In this document: positions 1 to 7,056 of the stretch, piece after piece
Layout: every line of letters begins with the position of its first letter
Numbering within the stretch: position 1 is the first letter of the stretch
DNA from: Deltaproteobacteria bacterium
GTDB lineage: Bacteria > Desulfobacterota > Desulfobacteria > Desulfobacterales > ETH-SRB1
NCBI GenBank assembly: GCA_030627475.1
Contig: DAOURZ010000021.1
Location: 1 to 10,381, forward strand
Direction of reading: 5' to 3'
DNA: 10,381 nt
Made by a program: the position numbers and the translations under genes
The notes under the pieces: generated by a model
Database searches by the model: none
Seen by the model: only the letters and a program-made list of their open reading frames with translations
Told to the model about the DNA's origin: nothing

Positions 1-906
1 TATCCGGTATTTCATGTCACAGCCATAACTCATAGAAAAAATCCGGTTTATAATGCTACACTTGTCGGGCGTCCGCCAATGGAAGATTGCTATCTTGCAA
101 AGGCCACAGAACGCATTTTTTTGCCAATGCTTCAGACGGTTATGCCTGAAATATGCGATTACTGGTTTCCGTGGGAAGGAGTTTTCCATAACATAGTTAT
201 TATATCTATTGACAAGGAATATTCAGGGCATGCACAGAAAGTTATGAGCGGGCTCTGGGGACAGGGGCAGATGAGTTTTTGTAAAGCAATTGTGATTGTC
301 GACAAAGATATCAATCCTCAGGATCCGAATAAAGTAATAGAAGAATTGGTGACACGGCTTGATATTACTTCTGATATTACCATGGCAAAGGGTATTCTGG
401 ATGTGCTTGATCATTCATCTTCGTTGCCCAATTTTGGGAACAAAACAGGTATTGATCTAACTACCAGATTTAAGGATGAACCACCAAGAAACTATAGAAA
501 ACCTTTAAAAAAAATGTCCGATGCTGTTGATTTGTCAAGTATAGTAATAAACAGGTTGCCCGGTTCCGTTAAATGCAGACATCTGTTTCATAATATATCA
601 AAAAGAGAGAATTGTTTAAATAACATACTTGCGATTTCAGTGGAAAAGACAGAGCAGAGAGGTGGAAAAGCCTTTGCGCTGATGTTATTCGAGATAGATG
701 AACTTGATATGTTCAATATATTTATTCTCTTTGACAGAGAAATTGACCTTTCGGATGGCTCTCTTATGCTGTGGAAGATTTTCAACAATGTTGATCCGGG
801 AAGAGATATGGTCTTTCAGGAAGGACGTATTGTTATAGATGCATGCAAGAAGGGGATAATGGACGGTCATGTAAGAGAGTGGCCGGATGATCTGACGTTT
901 GATTGA
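1..906 (+). CDS. UbiD-family decarboxylase, C-terminal part (5' end outside window)
   Basis: The reading frame is open from base 1, so the gene starts upstream; 301 residues are visible. The segment PVFHVTAITHRKNPVYNATL followed by GRPP-x-E is the UbiD family signature. UbiD enzymes use prenylated FMN for reversible decarboxylation of aromatic acids, and the Glu at visible residue 28 probably corresponds to a conserved active-site Glu of that motif (inference). The stretch DITMAKGILDVLDHSS (about residues 124-139) and the long tail resemble the roughly 600-residue UbiD paralogs assigned to menaquinone synthesis by the futalosine route, rather than the roughly 490-residue E. coli UbiD; this sub-assignment is tentative. 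The tail (about residues 205-286) looks like a degenerate second copy of the preceding alpha/beta module (about 62-139). The gene converges on glnE with 14 bp between the stop codons; no clear terminator was seen there. Confidence 0.85.
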   Translation, partial: YPVFHVTAITHRKNPVYNATLVGRPPMEDCYLAKATERIFLPMLQTVMPEICDYWFPWEGVFHNIVIISIDKEYSGHAQKVMSGLWGQGQMSFCKAIVIVDKDINPQDPNKVIEELVTRLDITSDITMAKGILDVLDHSSSLPNFGNKTGIDLTTRFKDEPPRNYRKPLKKMSDAVDLSSIVINRLPGSVKCRHLFHNISKRENCLNNILAISVEKTEQRGGKAFALMLFEIDELDMFNIFILFDREIDLSDGSLMLWKIFNNVDPGRDMVFQEGRIVIDACKKGIMDGHVREWPDDLTFD

Positions 907-920
907 TGGTTTCACGGTTT

Positions 921-3812
921 TTAAATGATCCCGTCATTCTCAATTACGTTTTTCCAGATTTTCTTTACGTTTTCACGCAGATCAATAAATTCAGTATCAG
1001 GTACTTTGGCGGGTTTTTTCTGAAGACTGAGCCTGTGAGCAGATGCTCTATATTTAAGATAGGTTTCCCGGAGGAAACGCGCAGTAGAATTGTCCAATAT
1101 ATTTGTTTCAATCAACGTTTCCAAAAGGCGCACAATGTCTGTCCATTCGGCAAGTTTATTATATTCGCTGGATTTCAAAAGTATAAGATACTGAACTATA
1201 AACTCAATATCAACCATACCTCCTTCGTTCTGCTTGAGATCAAAAAAATCTGGTTCCGGGTTTAAAAGCTCTTTGCGCATACGTTTCCGCATGTTCATGA
1301 CGTCTTGCTGAAGACTGGTTTTGCTGCGTGGAAGAGTAAGCACCTCTTTCCTGATCTGTTCAAAATATCTCGTCAGGTTAATATCTCCACTTACTGCTCT
1401 TGCCTTAACAAGTGCCTGATGTTCCCATGTCCAGGCTTTTTCAATCTGATATTTTTTAAATGCTTCAATGTGGCAAACCAGAGAACCGGAACTTCCGCTT
1501 GGACGCAATCTCATATCCGTTTCATACAATCTTCCCGCAGAAGTATGTGCTGTTAGAATATGAATAACTCTTTGCCCCAGGCGGGTAAAAAACTGAGAAT
1601 TATCTATTGGACGTATTCCGCCTTTTGTTTGTCCTTTAATCGCTGAATGAAGAAAAACCAGATCAAGATCACCACCATAACCTAGTTCAATACCGCCTAA
1701 CTTGCCATAGGCTATAACAGCAAAACCTCTTTCGCTGGTTTTTCCGTCAAGAAGGCAAGTTGGCTTTCCATGTTTTTTAATTAAATAATTCCATGAAATT
1801 TCAAGAACTTCATTAATTATTGTTTCGGCAATATCGGTAAGATGATCACTTACTTTCATCAAGGGAATAGCATTTGTAACATCCGCTGCTGCAATACGTA
1901 ATTTATTGATCTGTTTAAAAATGCATAATGCTTCAATTTGATATTCAAGATCCCGGTCAGGTATATGGCGCAGTTTTTTTCTTAGCTCATTTACAATATC
2001 GGATTTTTCAGGTGGTATATACAGAGTGCGGGCATCAAGCAATTCATCCAAAAGAACAGGGTGTAGCGCCAGAAAAGAAACTATCCATGGACTTGCATTT
2101 GAAAGTTTGACGAGATGAACAAGAGCATCAGGATTTTCTACAAGAAGAGCTATGTAACAAGTTCGTCTTTCTATTACTTTGATCAAATCAATTATACGGT
2201 TTAAAGTAAGATGTGGATGTTCGGATTTTCCGGTTTCCTTTAACACAAGCGGGATAAGTTTATTGAGCCGATTTCGCCCTTCATTGCTCAGTAATCGTGT
2301 TTTAGGATCATTGCGAAGATGTTCCAGCAAACGCAATACTTCATTCGGCTTATCAAATCCGGCATTTAAAAGTACTTTATTATTAAGATCATTCTTTGTC
2401 AGATCAAGCCATACATTTTTTAATTCATTATCAATTTTTTTACTTTTTGTCTCAAAATCTTCAGTAGCAAGCAATTTATTGAAATGATAGTGAACACCTC
2501 CCATGTGCCGTTTAAGCTCTAAAGCAAAAAACTCCCATTTATCAAACCCTATGGATGCGGCAAGACGTGCTTTTTCGACAGGATCTGACGGGATTTTATG
2601 GGTCTGCTGATCAGAAAATTCCTGAAGCCGGTGCTCTGTATTTCGTAAAAACTCATATGCTTCTGTAAGGTCATTGCAAACATCCTGTGGAATATACTTT
2701 CTGTTCGCAAGAATTTTTAACACATTCAGAATACTACGCTCCTGAAGAACAGGCACTACTCCTCCACGTATAAGTTGAAATATTTGTCCGAAAAATTCTA
2801 TTTCCCTTATACCTCCGGGGCCAACCTTAACATTCCTCCCCATTCCCTTACGACTTACTTCAAGAGAAATTTTGTGCTTCATATCCCTTAAAGATTCATA
2901 AACTCCAAAATCAAGATATCTACGAAAAACAAAAGGCTTAAGTCTGTCTAAAAGTGTTTCTCCGGCTTCTTTGTCGCCGGCCACAATCCTTGCCTTAATC
3001 CAGGCATAACGTTCCCATTCCCGGCCATGTCTCTGATAATAAGCCTCCATGTTATCGAAACTCATAACCAGAGGTCCGTTTTCGCCAAACGGTCTAAGCC
3101 GCATATCAACTCTAAAAACAACTCCATCGGGAGTGGTTGTTCCAATTACATTTAAAAGACGTCTGCAAAGGAGCATAAAAAATTCTTCATTACTGATTGA
3201 TTTTGAGCTGCCTTTTGTTCTTCCGGCTTCAGCATATGCAAAAATCAAATCAATATCTGAAGAAAAATTAAGCTCGTGTGCTCCAAGTTTACCCATACCA
3301 AAAATTACAAGATATTGTTGCGAGCCGTCAACTCCGGCAGGAGTGCCGTATTCAGAGCATAAAGATTTATAAAGAGCTGAAATCGCTTCTTCGAGACACG
3401 CATCTGCAAAGGTTGAAAGATCAGCCATTGTTTCCGGAAGATCTGCCCAGCCGACAATATCCCGCCATGCGATTCTTACTTTCTCACGAAGTCTGAAACA
3501 ACGCAGCATACCTGAAAGATTATTATTTTCTTTTGCCTCAGAAAGAAAGATTTTAAGCTTATTATTATATTCATCCTTTGCGTACCGTCTTTTAATATCG
3601 CCGCTTATAATAAGATCAGCCAGCATCTGTGGATTGCGCATGCACCCTCTAAAAACAAAATTACTGAAAACAAAAACCTTTTTCATAACAGCAAATATTT
3701 CAGGACAATGCCTGATTTCAACCTTTGCCTTCTTTGCTGCGGCTATAAAGGAATTCAGCTTGTTTTTTGCTTCTTCCGTTAGTTCTTTCGGGATATCATT
3801 TGCCGGTTTCAT
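921..3812 (-). CDS. glnE: GlnE, bifunctional glutamine synthetase adenylyltransferase/adenylyl-removing enzyme
   Basis: GlnE adenylylates and deadenylylates a Tyr of glutamine synthetase in response to PII and glutamine, tuning ammonia assimilation in the cytoplasm. Two nucleotidyltransferase domains are visible. The N-terminal (deadenylylating) one has GMGKLGAHEL...SSDIDL at about residues 172-190 with Asp186/Asp188, then VDMRLRPFGENG (about 235-246) and GPGGIREIEF (about 331-340). The C-terminal (adenylylating) one has AYGKLGGIEL...GGDLDL at about 701-718 with Asp715/Asp717, and TDMRLRP (765-771). Both metal-binding DxD pairs are intact. Length is 963 aa; E. coli GlnE is about 946. I chose the ATG at 3812 (MKPANDIPK). 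The frame stays open to 3992, but those 60 extra codons run through a heptamer repeat and into a dispersed palindromic repeat, so they are very unlikely to be translated. An in-frame GTG lies immediately before the ATG. The minus strand before the start is GGAAAG-rich because of the repeat. Confidence 0.95.
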   Translation of the reverse strand: MKPANDIPKELTEEAKNKLNSFIAAAKKAKVEIRHCPEIFAVMKKVFVFSNFVFRGCMRNPQMLADLIISGDIKRRYAKDEYNNKLKIFLSEAKENNNLSGMLRCFRLREKVRIAWRDIVGWADLPETMADLSTFADACLEEAISALYKSLCSEYGTPAGVDGSQQYLVIFGMGKLGAHELNFSSDIDLIFAYAEAGRTKGSSKSISNEEFFMLLCRRLLNVIGTTTPDGVVFRVDMRLRPFGENGPLVMSFDNMEAYYQRHGREWERYAWIKARIVAGDKEAGETLLDRLKPFVFRRYLDFGVYESLRDMKHKISLEVSRKGMGRNVKVGPGGIREIEFFGQIFQLIRGGVVPVLQERSILNVLKILANRKYIPQDVCNDLTEAYEFLRNTEHRLQEFSDQQTHKIPSDPVEKARLAASIGFDKWEFFALELKRHMGGVHYHFNKLLATEDFETKSKKIDNELKNVWLDLTKNDLNNKVLLNAGFDKPNEVLRLLEHLRNDPKTRLLSNEGRNRLNKLIPLVLKETGKSEHPHLTLNRIIDLIKVIERRTCYIALLVENPDALVHLVKLSNASPWIVSFLALHPVLLDELLDARTLYIPPEKSDIVNELRKKLRHIPDRDLEYQIEALCIFKQINKLRIAAADVTNAIPLMKVSDHLTDIAETIINEVLEISWNYLIKKHGKPTCLLDGKTSERGFAVIAYGKLGGIELGYGGDLDLVFLHSAIKGQTKGGIRPIDNSQFFTRLGQRVIHILTAHTSAGRLYETDMRLRPSGSSGSLVCHIEAFKKYQIEKAWTWEHQALVKARAVSGDINLTRYFEQIRKEVLTLPRSKTSLQQDVMNMRKRMRKELLNPEPDFFDLKQNEGGMVDIEFIVQYLILLKSSEYNKLAEWTDIVRLLETLIETNILDNSTARFLRETYLKYRASAHRLSLQKKPAKVPDTEFIDLRENVKKIWKNVIENDGII

Positions 3813-3845
3813 CACTTTCCACTTTCCACTTTCCACTTTCCACTT
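3813..3845. repeat. Heptanucleotide tandem repeat, (CACTTTC)x4 plus a partial unit
   Basis: Four perfect copies of CACTTTC (GAAAGTG on the glnE strand) run from 3813 to 3840, followed by CACTT. The array directly abuts the glnE ATG, so every unit places a GGAAAG and a GTG in the leader. The nearest GGAAAG is only about 2 nt from the ATG, and the next lies about 9 nt away, in Shine-Dalgarno range. Because 7 is not a multiple of 3, a change in copy number would shift the frame of any upstream GTG start while keeping the SD-like series. Copy-number variation is inferred from repeat type, not shown here. Confidence 0.9.
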
Positions 3846-3863
3846 GTTAACGGTTACCAATGC

Positions 3864-3892
3864 ATTATATATCAGGAAAGTATCAGAGTTTA
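3864..3892 (-). promoter_or_regulatory. Candidate sigma70-type promoter for glnE
   Basis: On the minus strand a perfect TATAAT (3864-3869) is preceded after 17 bp by TAAACT (3887-3892), a weak -35 match. It would start transcription about 45 nt before the glnE ATG and put the heptamer array in the 5' untranslated leader. Only the -10 match is strong, so this is tentative. Confidence 0.4.
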
Positions 3893-3954
3893 AAGTGTTA
3901 ATCCGTGGCTGATCGCAATGAGTGGTTGTTCCGTCAATAACAGCGCAAAGCGTA

Positions 3955-4063
3955 AGGAACGTGGACGAAATAACTTCCGCAAACAGGCGCACAGCTTTAG
4001 ATCGGGCAAAGATGATCAGAAACTGTGATGTATAGTTGGGGAAGTTATCTCGTCCACGTTCCT
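3955..4063. repeat. Palindromic dispersed repeat, family A copy 1 (short form, complete)
   Basis: This 109-bp element has 24-bp terminal inverted repeats at 3955-3978 and 4040-4063 that match at 23 of 24 positions (left arm begins AGGAACGTGGACGA). The interior also pairs: CACAG-TTT near 3990 with AAACTGTG near 4020, so the whole unit can fold into one long hairpin. Its left 52 bp match 10262-10313 at about 46 positions, and 3999-4043 matches 6903-6947 at about 37 of 45. It sits between the divergent glnE and MFS genes. No transposase is present; it resembles a MITE or large REP-type unit. No clear target duplication was seen. Confidence 0.85.
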
Positions 4064-4144
4064 AAAAAATGGCCGGGAATCAGTCCTGTGGTGACAAAGC
4101 ACAGATACATTGCATTTTATATGTAAATACCGTATTGCACAAAC

Positions 4145-5284
4145 ATGATTAAAGGTTCCGGGGATTCATTCAGATTTATAATCGGTTCTCAATATTTCTT
4201 ATATTTTGGTATTATGGGCATTTTTTTGCCCTATTTTAATTTATACTGTTATCATCTTGATTTTACCGGTTTTCAAATAGGACTGCTGTCTGCCATCAGA
4301 ACGGTGACGATAGTTTTGTTTCCATTATTCTGGGGGGCCCTGGCAGATCGTTTTCAAATTAGGAGACCGATATATATATTATGCAATTTCGTAAGCGCAG
4401 GAATATGGACATGCTATTTTTATACCACTGATTTCTGGTTAATGTTCGTTATTACTATGTGTTATGGAATTTTTTATGCACCGATTATATCTTTTCTTGA
4501 AGCTTTTACGATGGATGCTCTTGGCAAAGAGAAGAAAAGTTACGGGAAGCTGAGGGCATGGGGATCATTTTCTTTTATTGTTATTGTAGTAGCTCTTGGC
4601 AGAATAATTGATCTTTTTTCAATCGAAATTATTATTGCGGTAATTCTTGCGGGCTCTATGCTTCAGGCATTCATTTCTCTTAAAATCCCGAATGTCGTTA
4701 TTTCAAAAAAGGGGTCTTTTACTCCTGATACAAAAAATTTATTAAAGAAGCGTATAACCGTCTTCCTGTTTTGCAGTTTTTTAATGCTTCTAAGCCATGG
4801 AACCTACTATGCTTTCTTTTCCATCCATTTAGACAACCTTGGATATGGTAAAACATTTATCGGAATTACATGGGCTTTGGCTTCAATTGCAGAAATACTT
4901 GTAATGATACAATCAAACAAAATATTCAAGCGTTTTTCCCTGAAAAATGTTCTGGTATTTTCATTTGCGATAGCAACATTAAGATGGTTAATACTTTTCT
5001 TTGTAAAATCTCCGGTTTTAATTCTGTTATCACAGATTTTTCACGCTGTTACTTATGGAGCATTTCATATAGCAAGTATATTATATATTGATTTGTTAAT
5101 TCCCGATAAAGCCAAAACTCTGGGGCATGCAGCAAATAATGCTGTAACTTACGGCCTTGGGATGACAGTCGGATTTCTCTTTAACGGCTATTTCTATAAC
5201 AGGCTGGGTGTATTTAATTTGTTTATAATAAGCGGTCTTATTGCCTTGTTCGGAGGTTTGATTTTTTATTTTTCGAATGAATAA
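4145..5284 (+). CDS. MFS transporter, HcaT/LacY-like (MFS_1-like) subfamily
   Basis: This is a 379-residue, very hydrophobic inner-membrane protein with about twelve predicted transmembrane helices. It has the typical loop 2-3 motif as GALADRF (residues 64-70) followed by basic residues. YGKLRAWGS (133-141), HGTYYAF (208-214) and the helix ending QIFHAVTYGAFHIA (about 297-310) resemble E. coli HcaT, also 379 aa, the putative 3-phenylpropionate permease of the MFS_1-like group. A proton-coupled solute symporter or exporter is likely, but the substrate cannot be read from sequence; the gene stands alone with no catabolic neighbours. The ATG at 4145 is the only plausible start: an in-frame stop (4124-4126) lies just upstream and the next Met would cut into helix 1. 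No convincing Shine-Dalgarno precedes it, which is unusual beside its neighbours. Confidence 0.85.
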   Translation: MIKGSGDSFRFIIGSQYFLYFGIMGIFLPYFNLYCYHLDFTGFQIGLLSAIRTVTIVLFPLFWGALADRFQIRRPIYILCNFVSAGIWTCYFYTTDFWLMFVITMCYGIFYAPIISFLEAFTMDALGKEKKSYGKLRAWGSFSFIVIVVALGRIIDLFSIEIIIAVILAGSMLQAFISLKIPNVVISKKGSFTPDTKNLLKKRITVFLFCSFLMLLSHGTYYAFFSIHLDNLGYGKTFIGITWALASIAEILVMIQSNKIFKRFSLKNVLVFSFAIATLRWLILFFVKSPVLILLSQIFHAVTYGAFHIASILYIDLLIPDKAKTLGHAANNAVTYGLGMTVGFLFNGYFYNRLGVFNLFIISGLIALFGGLIFYFSNE

Positions 5285-5291
5285 CAAAAGC

Positions 5292-5323
5292 CGTAACTCC
5301 TTAGAATTACGTCGCTATTTTTT
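5292..5323 (+). terminator. Possible weak intrinsic terminator after the MFS gene
   Basis: CGTAA-C-TC / GA-A-TTACG can form a short stem with one mismatch and a CTTA loop, followed after TCGCTA by six T residues (5318-5323). It begins 8 nt after the MFS stop codon. The stem is short and the T tract is offset by several bases, so confidence is modest. Confidence 0.4.
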
Positions 5324-5333
5324 CTATTCTATG

Positions 5334-5353
5334 TGGCGCCGAAGGACGGTTTT
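5334..5353. other. tRNA-Leu 3'-end-like sequence (possible degenerate att remnant)
   Basis: TGGCGCCGAAGGACGGTTTT matches the 3' end of the tRNA-Leu gene (7057-7076) at 17 of 20 positions and in the same orientation. That is the arrangement left when an element integrates into a tRNA 3' end: tRNA, island, then a direct copy of the 3' end. No T-arm or complete tRNA is present here. No integrase lies between the two sites, so this is suggestive only. Confidence 0.35.
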
Positions 5354-5355
5354 TG

Positions 5356-5449
5356 TCGGATGAACTTGCCTCCGGCAGCAGGGTGTTTTAATAGCCATTA
5401 TTTTCTTGACCAGTGTTTGGACACCTCACACTTCGGCAGAACCATCCGA
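5356..5449. repeat. Interrupted inverted repeat in the MFS-cassette intergenic region
   Basis: TCGGATG (5356-5362) and CATCCGA (5443-5449) are perfect 7-bp inverted repeats. Internally TTGCC and GGCAGAA extend the pairing imperfectly, and a small GTGT-TTGG-ACAC hairpin lies inside. The 264-bp gap between the MFS gene and the next gene holds this, the tRNA-like sequence and no credible ORF. It may be a further decayed palindromic element; no second copy was found in the window. Confidence 0.4.
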
Positions 5450-5548
5450 TTTACTCATCTGATTCAAACAATTAACAAAAATTGATAACTTTGTTCTATT
5501 TTGGTTATACTCATTAGAAATGGCGGGTAAAAGCATGTGGAAGGATTG

Positions 5549-6199
5549 TCAGACTAAGTAGACTGCCACAAGAATAGCCACTAATATTGCAAGGGTGCCA
5601 ATTGCCAATCCAGAGATGCTAATTAGCATTTTTTCCCGTTGTTTTTCTATTTTTTTATTTAATTCTGGTCGAGCGAGATCAAGGATATCGTCTATTTTTT
5701 GGAGCTGAATAAGATACTCATCACTCTTTTGGTAATCATTATTGTCTTTTTCTTTATCTGTCCGATTTAACCCTTCAGCCCTCTCACTTAAACTTTTTTT
5801 ACCAACATCCCATAGGAAATCATTAATCTCTCTGGCTTTTACCAGGTAACTTATATAATTTGGGACAATATCTGGTATTGTCGTGCTTTCATAATCTTCT
5901 TTGAATTTTCTTATTCGTTCAAGATAATATACTACTCCGGCCTCATTTGCATCGTAGATTGCCCTTTGGCAATGATTCTTCGCCTTCTTTAATTCATCAT
6001 GTAATCCATCCTTGTTTAGATATTCATCTCCATTTCGAAGTTGTTCCGCACGTAACAAATGAAATGCAACATAGCGTAGCTGATTAACAGCCGGAAAAGA
6101 CACTCCATCCGCAAAATATTCATTTTTTTTGATTTTTTGTTCAGCGTATGTAAATAGGGCTGATATTTCACCGAGCAGATCAGGAAAGGAGTCATTCAT
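5549..6199 (-). CDS. Hypothetical protein with C-terminal membrane anchor
   Basis: I do not recognise this 216-residue protein. Residues 1-190 are soluble, helix-rich and charged. A single strongly hydrophobic helix fills residues 191-216 and ends at the C-terminus, preceded by KKIEKQREK, so it looks tail-anchored with its body in the cytoplasm. A conserved-looking segment VNQLRYVAFHLLRAEQL lies at about 38-54, and a lysine/aspartate-rich linker at about 134-160 separates an N-terminal helical unit from the anchor-proximal helix. The start ATG lies 2 nt after the stop codon of the upstream 63-aa gene and lacks a good Shine-Dalgarno, which indicates translational coupling. The two genes probably form one operon, and their products may act together. 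No enzymatic motif was seen. Confidence 0.7.
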   Translation of the reverse strand: MNDSFPDLLGEISALFTYAEQKIKKNEYFADGVSFPAVNQLRYVAFHLLRAEQLRNGDEYLNKDGLHDELKKAKNHCQRAIYDANEAGVVYYLERIRKFKEDYESTTIPDIVPNYISYLVKAREINDFLWDVGKKSLSERAEGLNRTDKEKDNNDYQKSDEYLIQLQKIDDILDLARPELNKKIEKQREKMLISISGLAIGTLAILVAILVAVYLV

Positions 6200-6201
6200 A
6201 G

Positions 6202-6393
6202 CTAAAAGTCATATGCCTGCAGTTGGGCTTTTCTTCGTTCAATATCTTTTTTCGTGACGTATCGTCCCTTAGATAAAGAAATGGAACCCGTGGCGTGTCT
6301 TTTTATGATGCGGTTTACTATTCGTCTGTCATCGTCTTCCGTGTGAACAGGTGGCTTTGGAAACAACTTGTTCAGCAAGACAAAAATCTTCAT
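6202..6393 (-). CDS. Small basic hypothetical protein (63 aa), first gene of a two-gene cassette
   Basis: The frame is open from 6447 (81 aa), but I start it at the ATG at 6393 because GGGAG (6401-6405 on the minus strand) lies 7 nt before it, while the upstream ATG has no ribosome site and falls within the likely promoter/leader region. The product is a short basic protein: an N-terminal hydrophobic patch MKIFVLLNKLF, a PKPP turn, then DDDRRIVNRIIKRH and SKGRYVTKKDIERRKAQL, probably two helices. Family unknown. The size, charge and coupling to a larger partner would suit an antitoxin, a regulator or an accessory subunit, but nothing in the sequence decides between these. Confidence 0.6.
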   Translation of the reverse strand: MKIFVLLNKLFPKPPVHTEDDDRRIVNRIIKRHATGSISLSKGRYVTKKDIERRKAQLQAYDF

Positions 6394-6436
6394 TTCTTTT
6401 CTCCCATATCCATATTTTAAAAACACATAATAACGC

Positions 6437-6465
6437 AAACTATCCATTATGGAAGGTTATGTCAA
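6437..6465 (-). promoter_or_regulatory. Candidate promoter of the two-gene cassette
   Basis: On the minus strand a perfect TTGACA (6460-6465) is followed after 17 bp by TAGTTT (6437-6442), a poor -10. A better -10-like TATTAT lies a few bases further downstream but at the wrong spacing from this -35. The location, about 45 nt before the 63-aa start codon, is right, but only the -35 is convincing. Confidence 0.35.
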
Positions 6466-6635
6466 TATAAAATTTATATATCTTCGCTGCATTCATCATT
6501 ATAACATAGAGTTAATCCATCTTTTCTAATAAAAAAATAAATTCTATAATTACAACCGGTTGATTTTTTAAAATCTTCATTATAACATTATTTTTGTTCA
6601 TTTTTCAGCTTCTTTTGACTCATTTATCTAATAAT

Positions 6636-6655
6636 TATAGTACTGTATAGTACTG
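6636..6655. repeat. Tandem decamer TATAGTACTG x2
   Basis: Two perfect adjacent copies of a 10-bp unit, each containing the palindrome AGTACT and spaced by one helical turn. This spacing suits a DNA-binding dimer site, but no adjacent promoter or regulator supports that. Confidence 0.6.
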
Positions 6656-6744
6656 ATTGTTACCTTTTCTGTTTTTGTCGTGATCTTTAGAAAATTCATA
6701 ATTATAGCGTGTACATATATCAACAAGAAAATCAAAACTTTTTC

Positions 6745-6833
6745 ATGGCACTACATTTAGAAATTGCGCGAACTTGTTTCGTAATGGATTGAGTTTATTA
6801 GGAGAACATTTTGTGGTGCCATAAAATGTTCTC
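6745..6833. repeat. Two overlapping inverted repeats with mutually exclusive pairings
   Basis: GAGAACATTTT (6802-6812) and AAAATGTTCTC (6823-6833) form a perfect 11-bp stem whose 10-nt loop is GTGGTGCCAT (6813-6822). That loop is complementary at 9 of 10 positions to ATGGCACTAC (6745-6754). The loop could pair with the upstream arm either instead of the hairpin or as a pseudoknot. The segment abuts the family A copy at 6838 and may be its divergent outer part. Confidence 0.6.
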
Positions 6834-6837
6834 AAAA

Positions 6838-6960
6838 TTTGTTCAATCCGAAATCACAAAAGTTGAAGGAATAGCGAGTTATTTCAAGATGTTTGTAATT
6901 TCAGATCGGGCAAATATGACCTGAAGCTATGATGCATGGTTGGAGAAAACATTCCGGTCA
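6838..6960. repeat. Palindromic dispersed repeat, family A copy 2 (divergent ends)
   Basis: 6838-6905 matches 10314-10381 at 60 of 68 positions and includes the central hairpin (arms around 6850-6874 and 6880-6905, tip AATAGC/GTTATT). 6903-6947 matches copy 1 at about 37 of 45. The terminal AGGAACGTGG arms are not present here; beyond 6947 the sequence diverges, so the outer limits are uncertain. This copy contains both the central and the right-hand parts, which proves that the two belong to one element. Confidence 0.8.
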
Positions 6961-7007
6961 TGATCGGGGATTGCTGTAAGATATGCTTTGCGTCGGGAAA
7001 AGTTGCC

Positions 7008-7043
7008 AAAATAGAAAAGCCACAACTTTTTGAGATTGTGGCT
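7008..7043 (-). terminator. Intrinsic terminator after tRNA-Leu
   Basis: On the minus strand AGCCACAA (7036-7043) pairs perfectly with TTGTGGCT (7018-7025) across a 10-nt loop, followed by TTTCTATTTT. It lies 13 nt past the tRNA CCA end and would stop transcription coming through secG and the tRNA. Confidence 0.85.
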
Positions 7044-7056
7044 AATTCTTTATAGA

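Larger units (their letters stand above)
6466..7007. other. AT-rich non-coding region between the cassette and tRNA-Leu
   Basis: About 540 bp with no credible reading frame on either strand. It holds a direct repeat TCATTATAACAT (6496-6507 and 6577-6588), a tandem decamer (6636-6655), a pair of competing inverted repeats (6745-6833) and a copy of dispersed repeat family A (from 6838). Base composition is more AT-rich than the flanking genes, especially at 6466-6720. It may be decayed mobile DNA or hold an unrecognised RNA. Confidence 0.7.

Noticed and set aside
903..3912. Plus-strand open frames opposite glnE
   Set aside because: They are antisense to a clear coding gene, have no ribosome sites and give no recognisable protein.
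3813..3992. 60-codon N-terminal extension of glnE
   Set aside because: It is encoded by a heptamer array and by the right part of a dispersed palindromic repeat, and has no resemblance to GlnE; the ATG at 3812 gives a normal family length.
5374..5398. Tiny minus-strand ORF starting at 5398 (24 codons, MAIKTPCC...)
   Set aside because: Too short, no ribosome site, and it lies in a palindromic segment; nothing supports translation.
6394..6447. 18-codon N-terminal extension of the 63-aa protein
   Set aside because: The upstream ATG lacks a ribosome site and overlaps the likely promoter and leader, whereas the ATG at 6393 has GGGAG at 7 nt.
6466..7007. Retron or reverse-transcriptase-linked ncRNA
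   Set aside because: Hairpins are present but there is no reverse transcriptase gene nearby and no typical retron end pairing.
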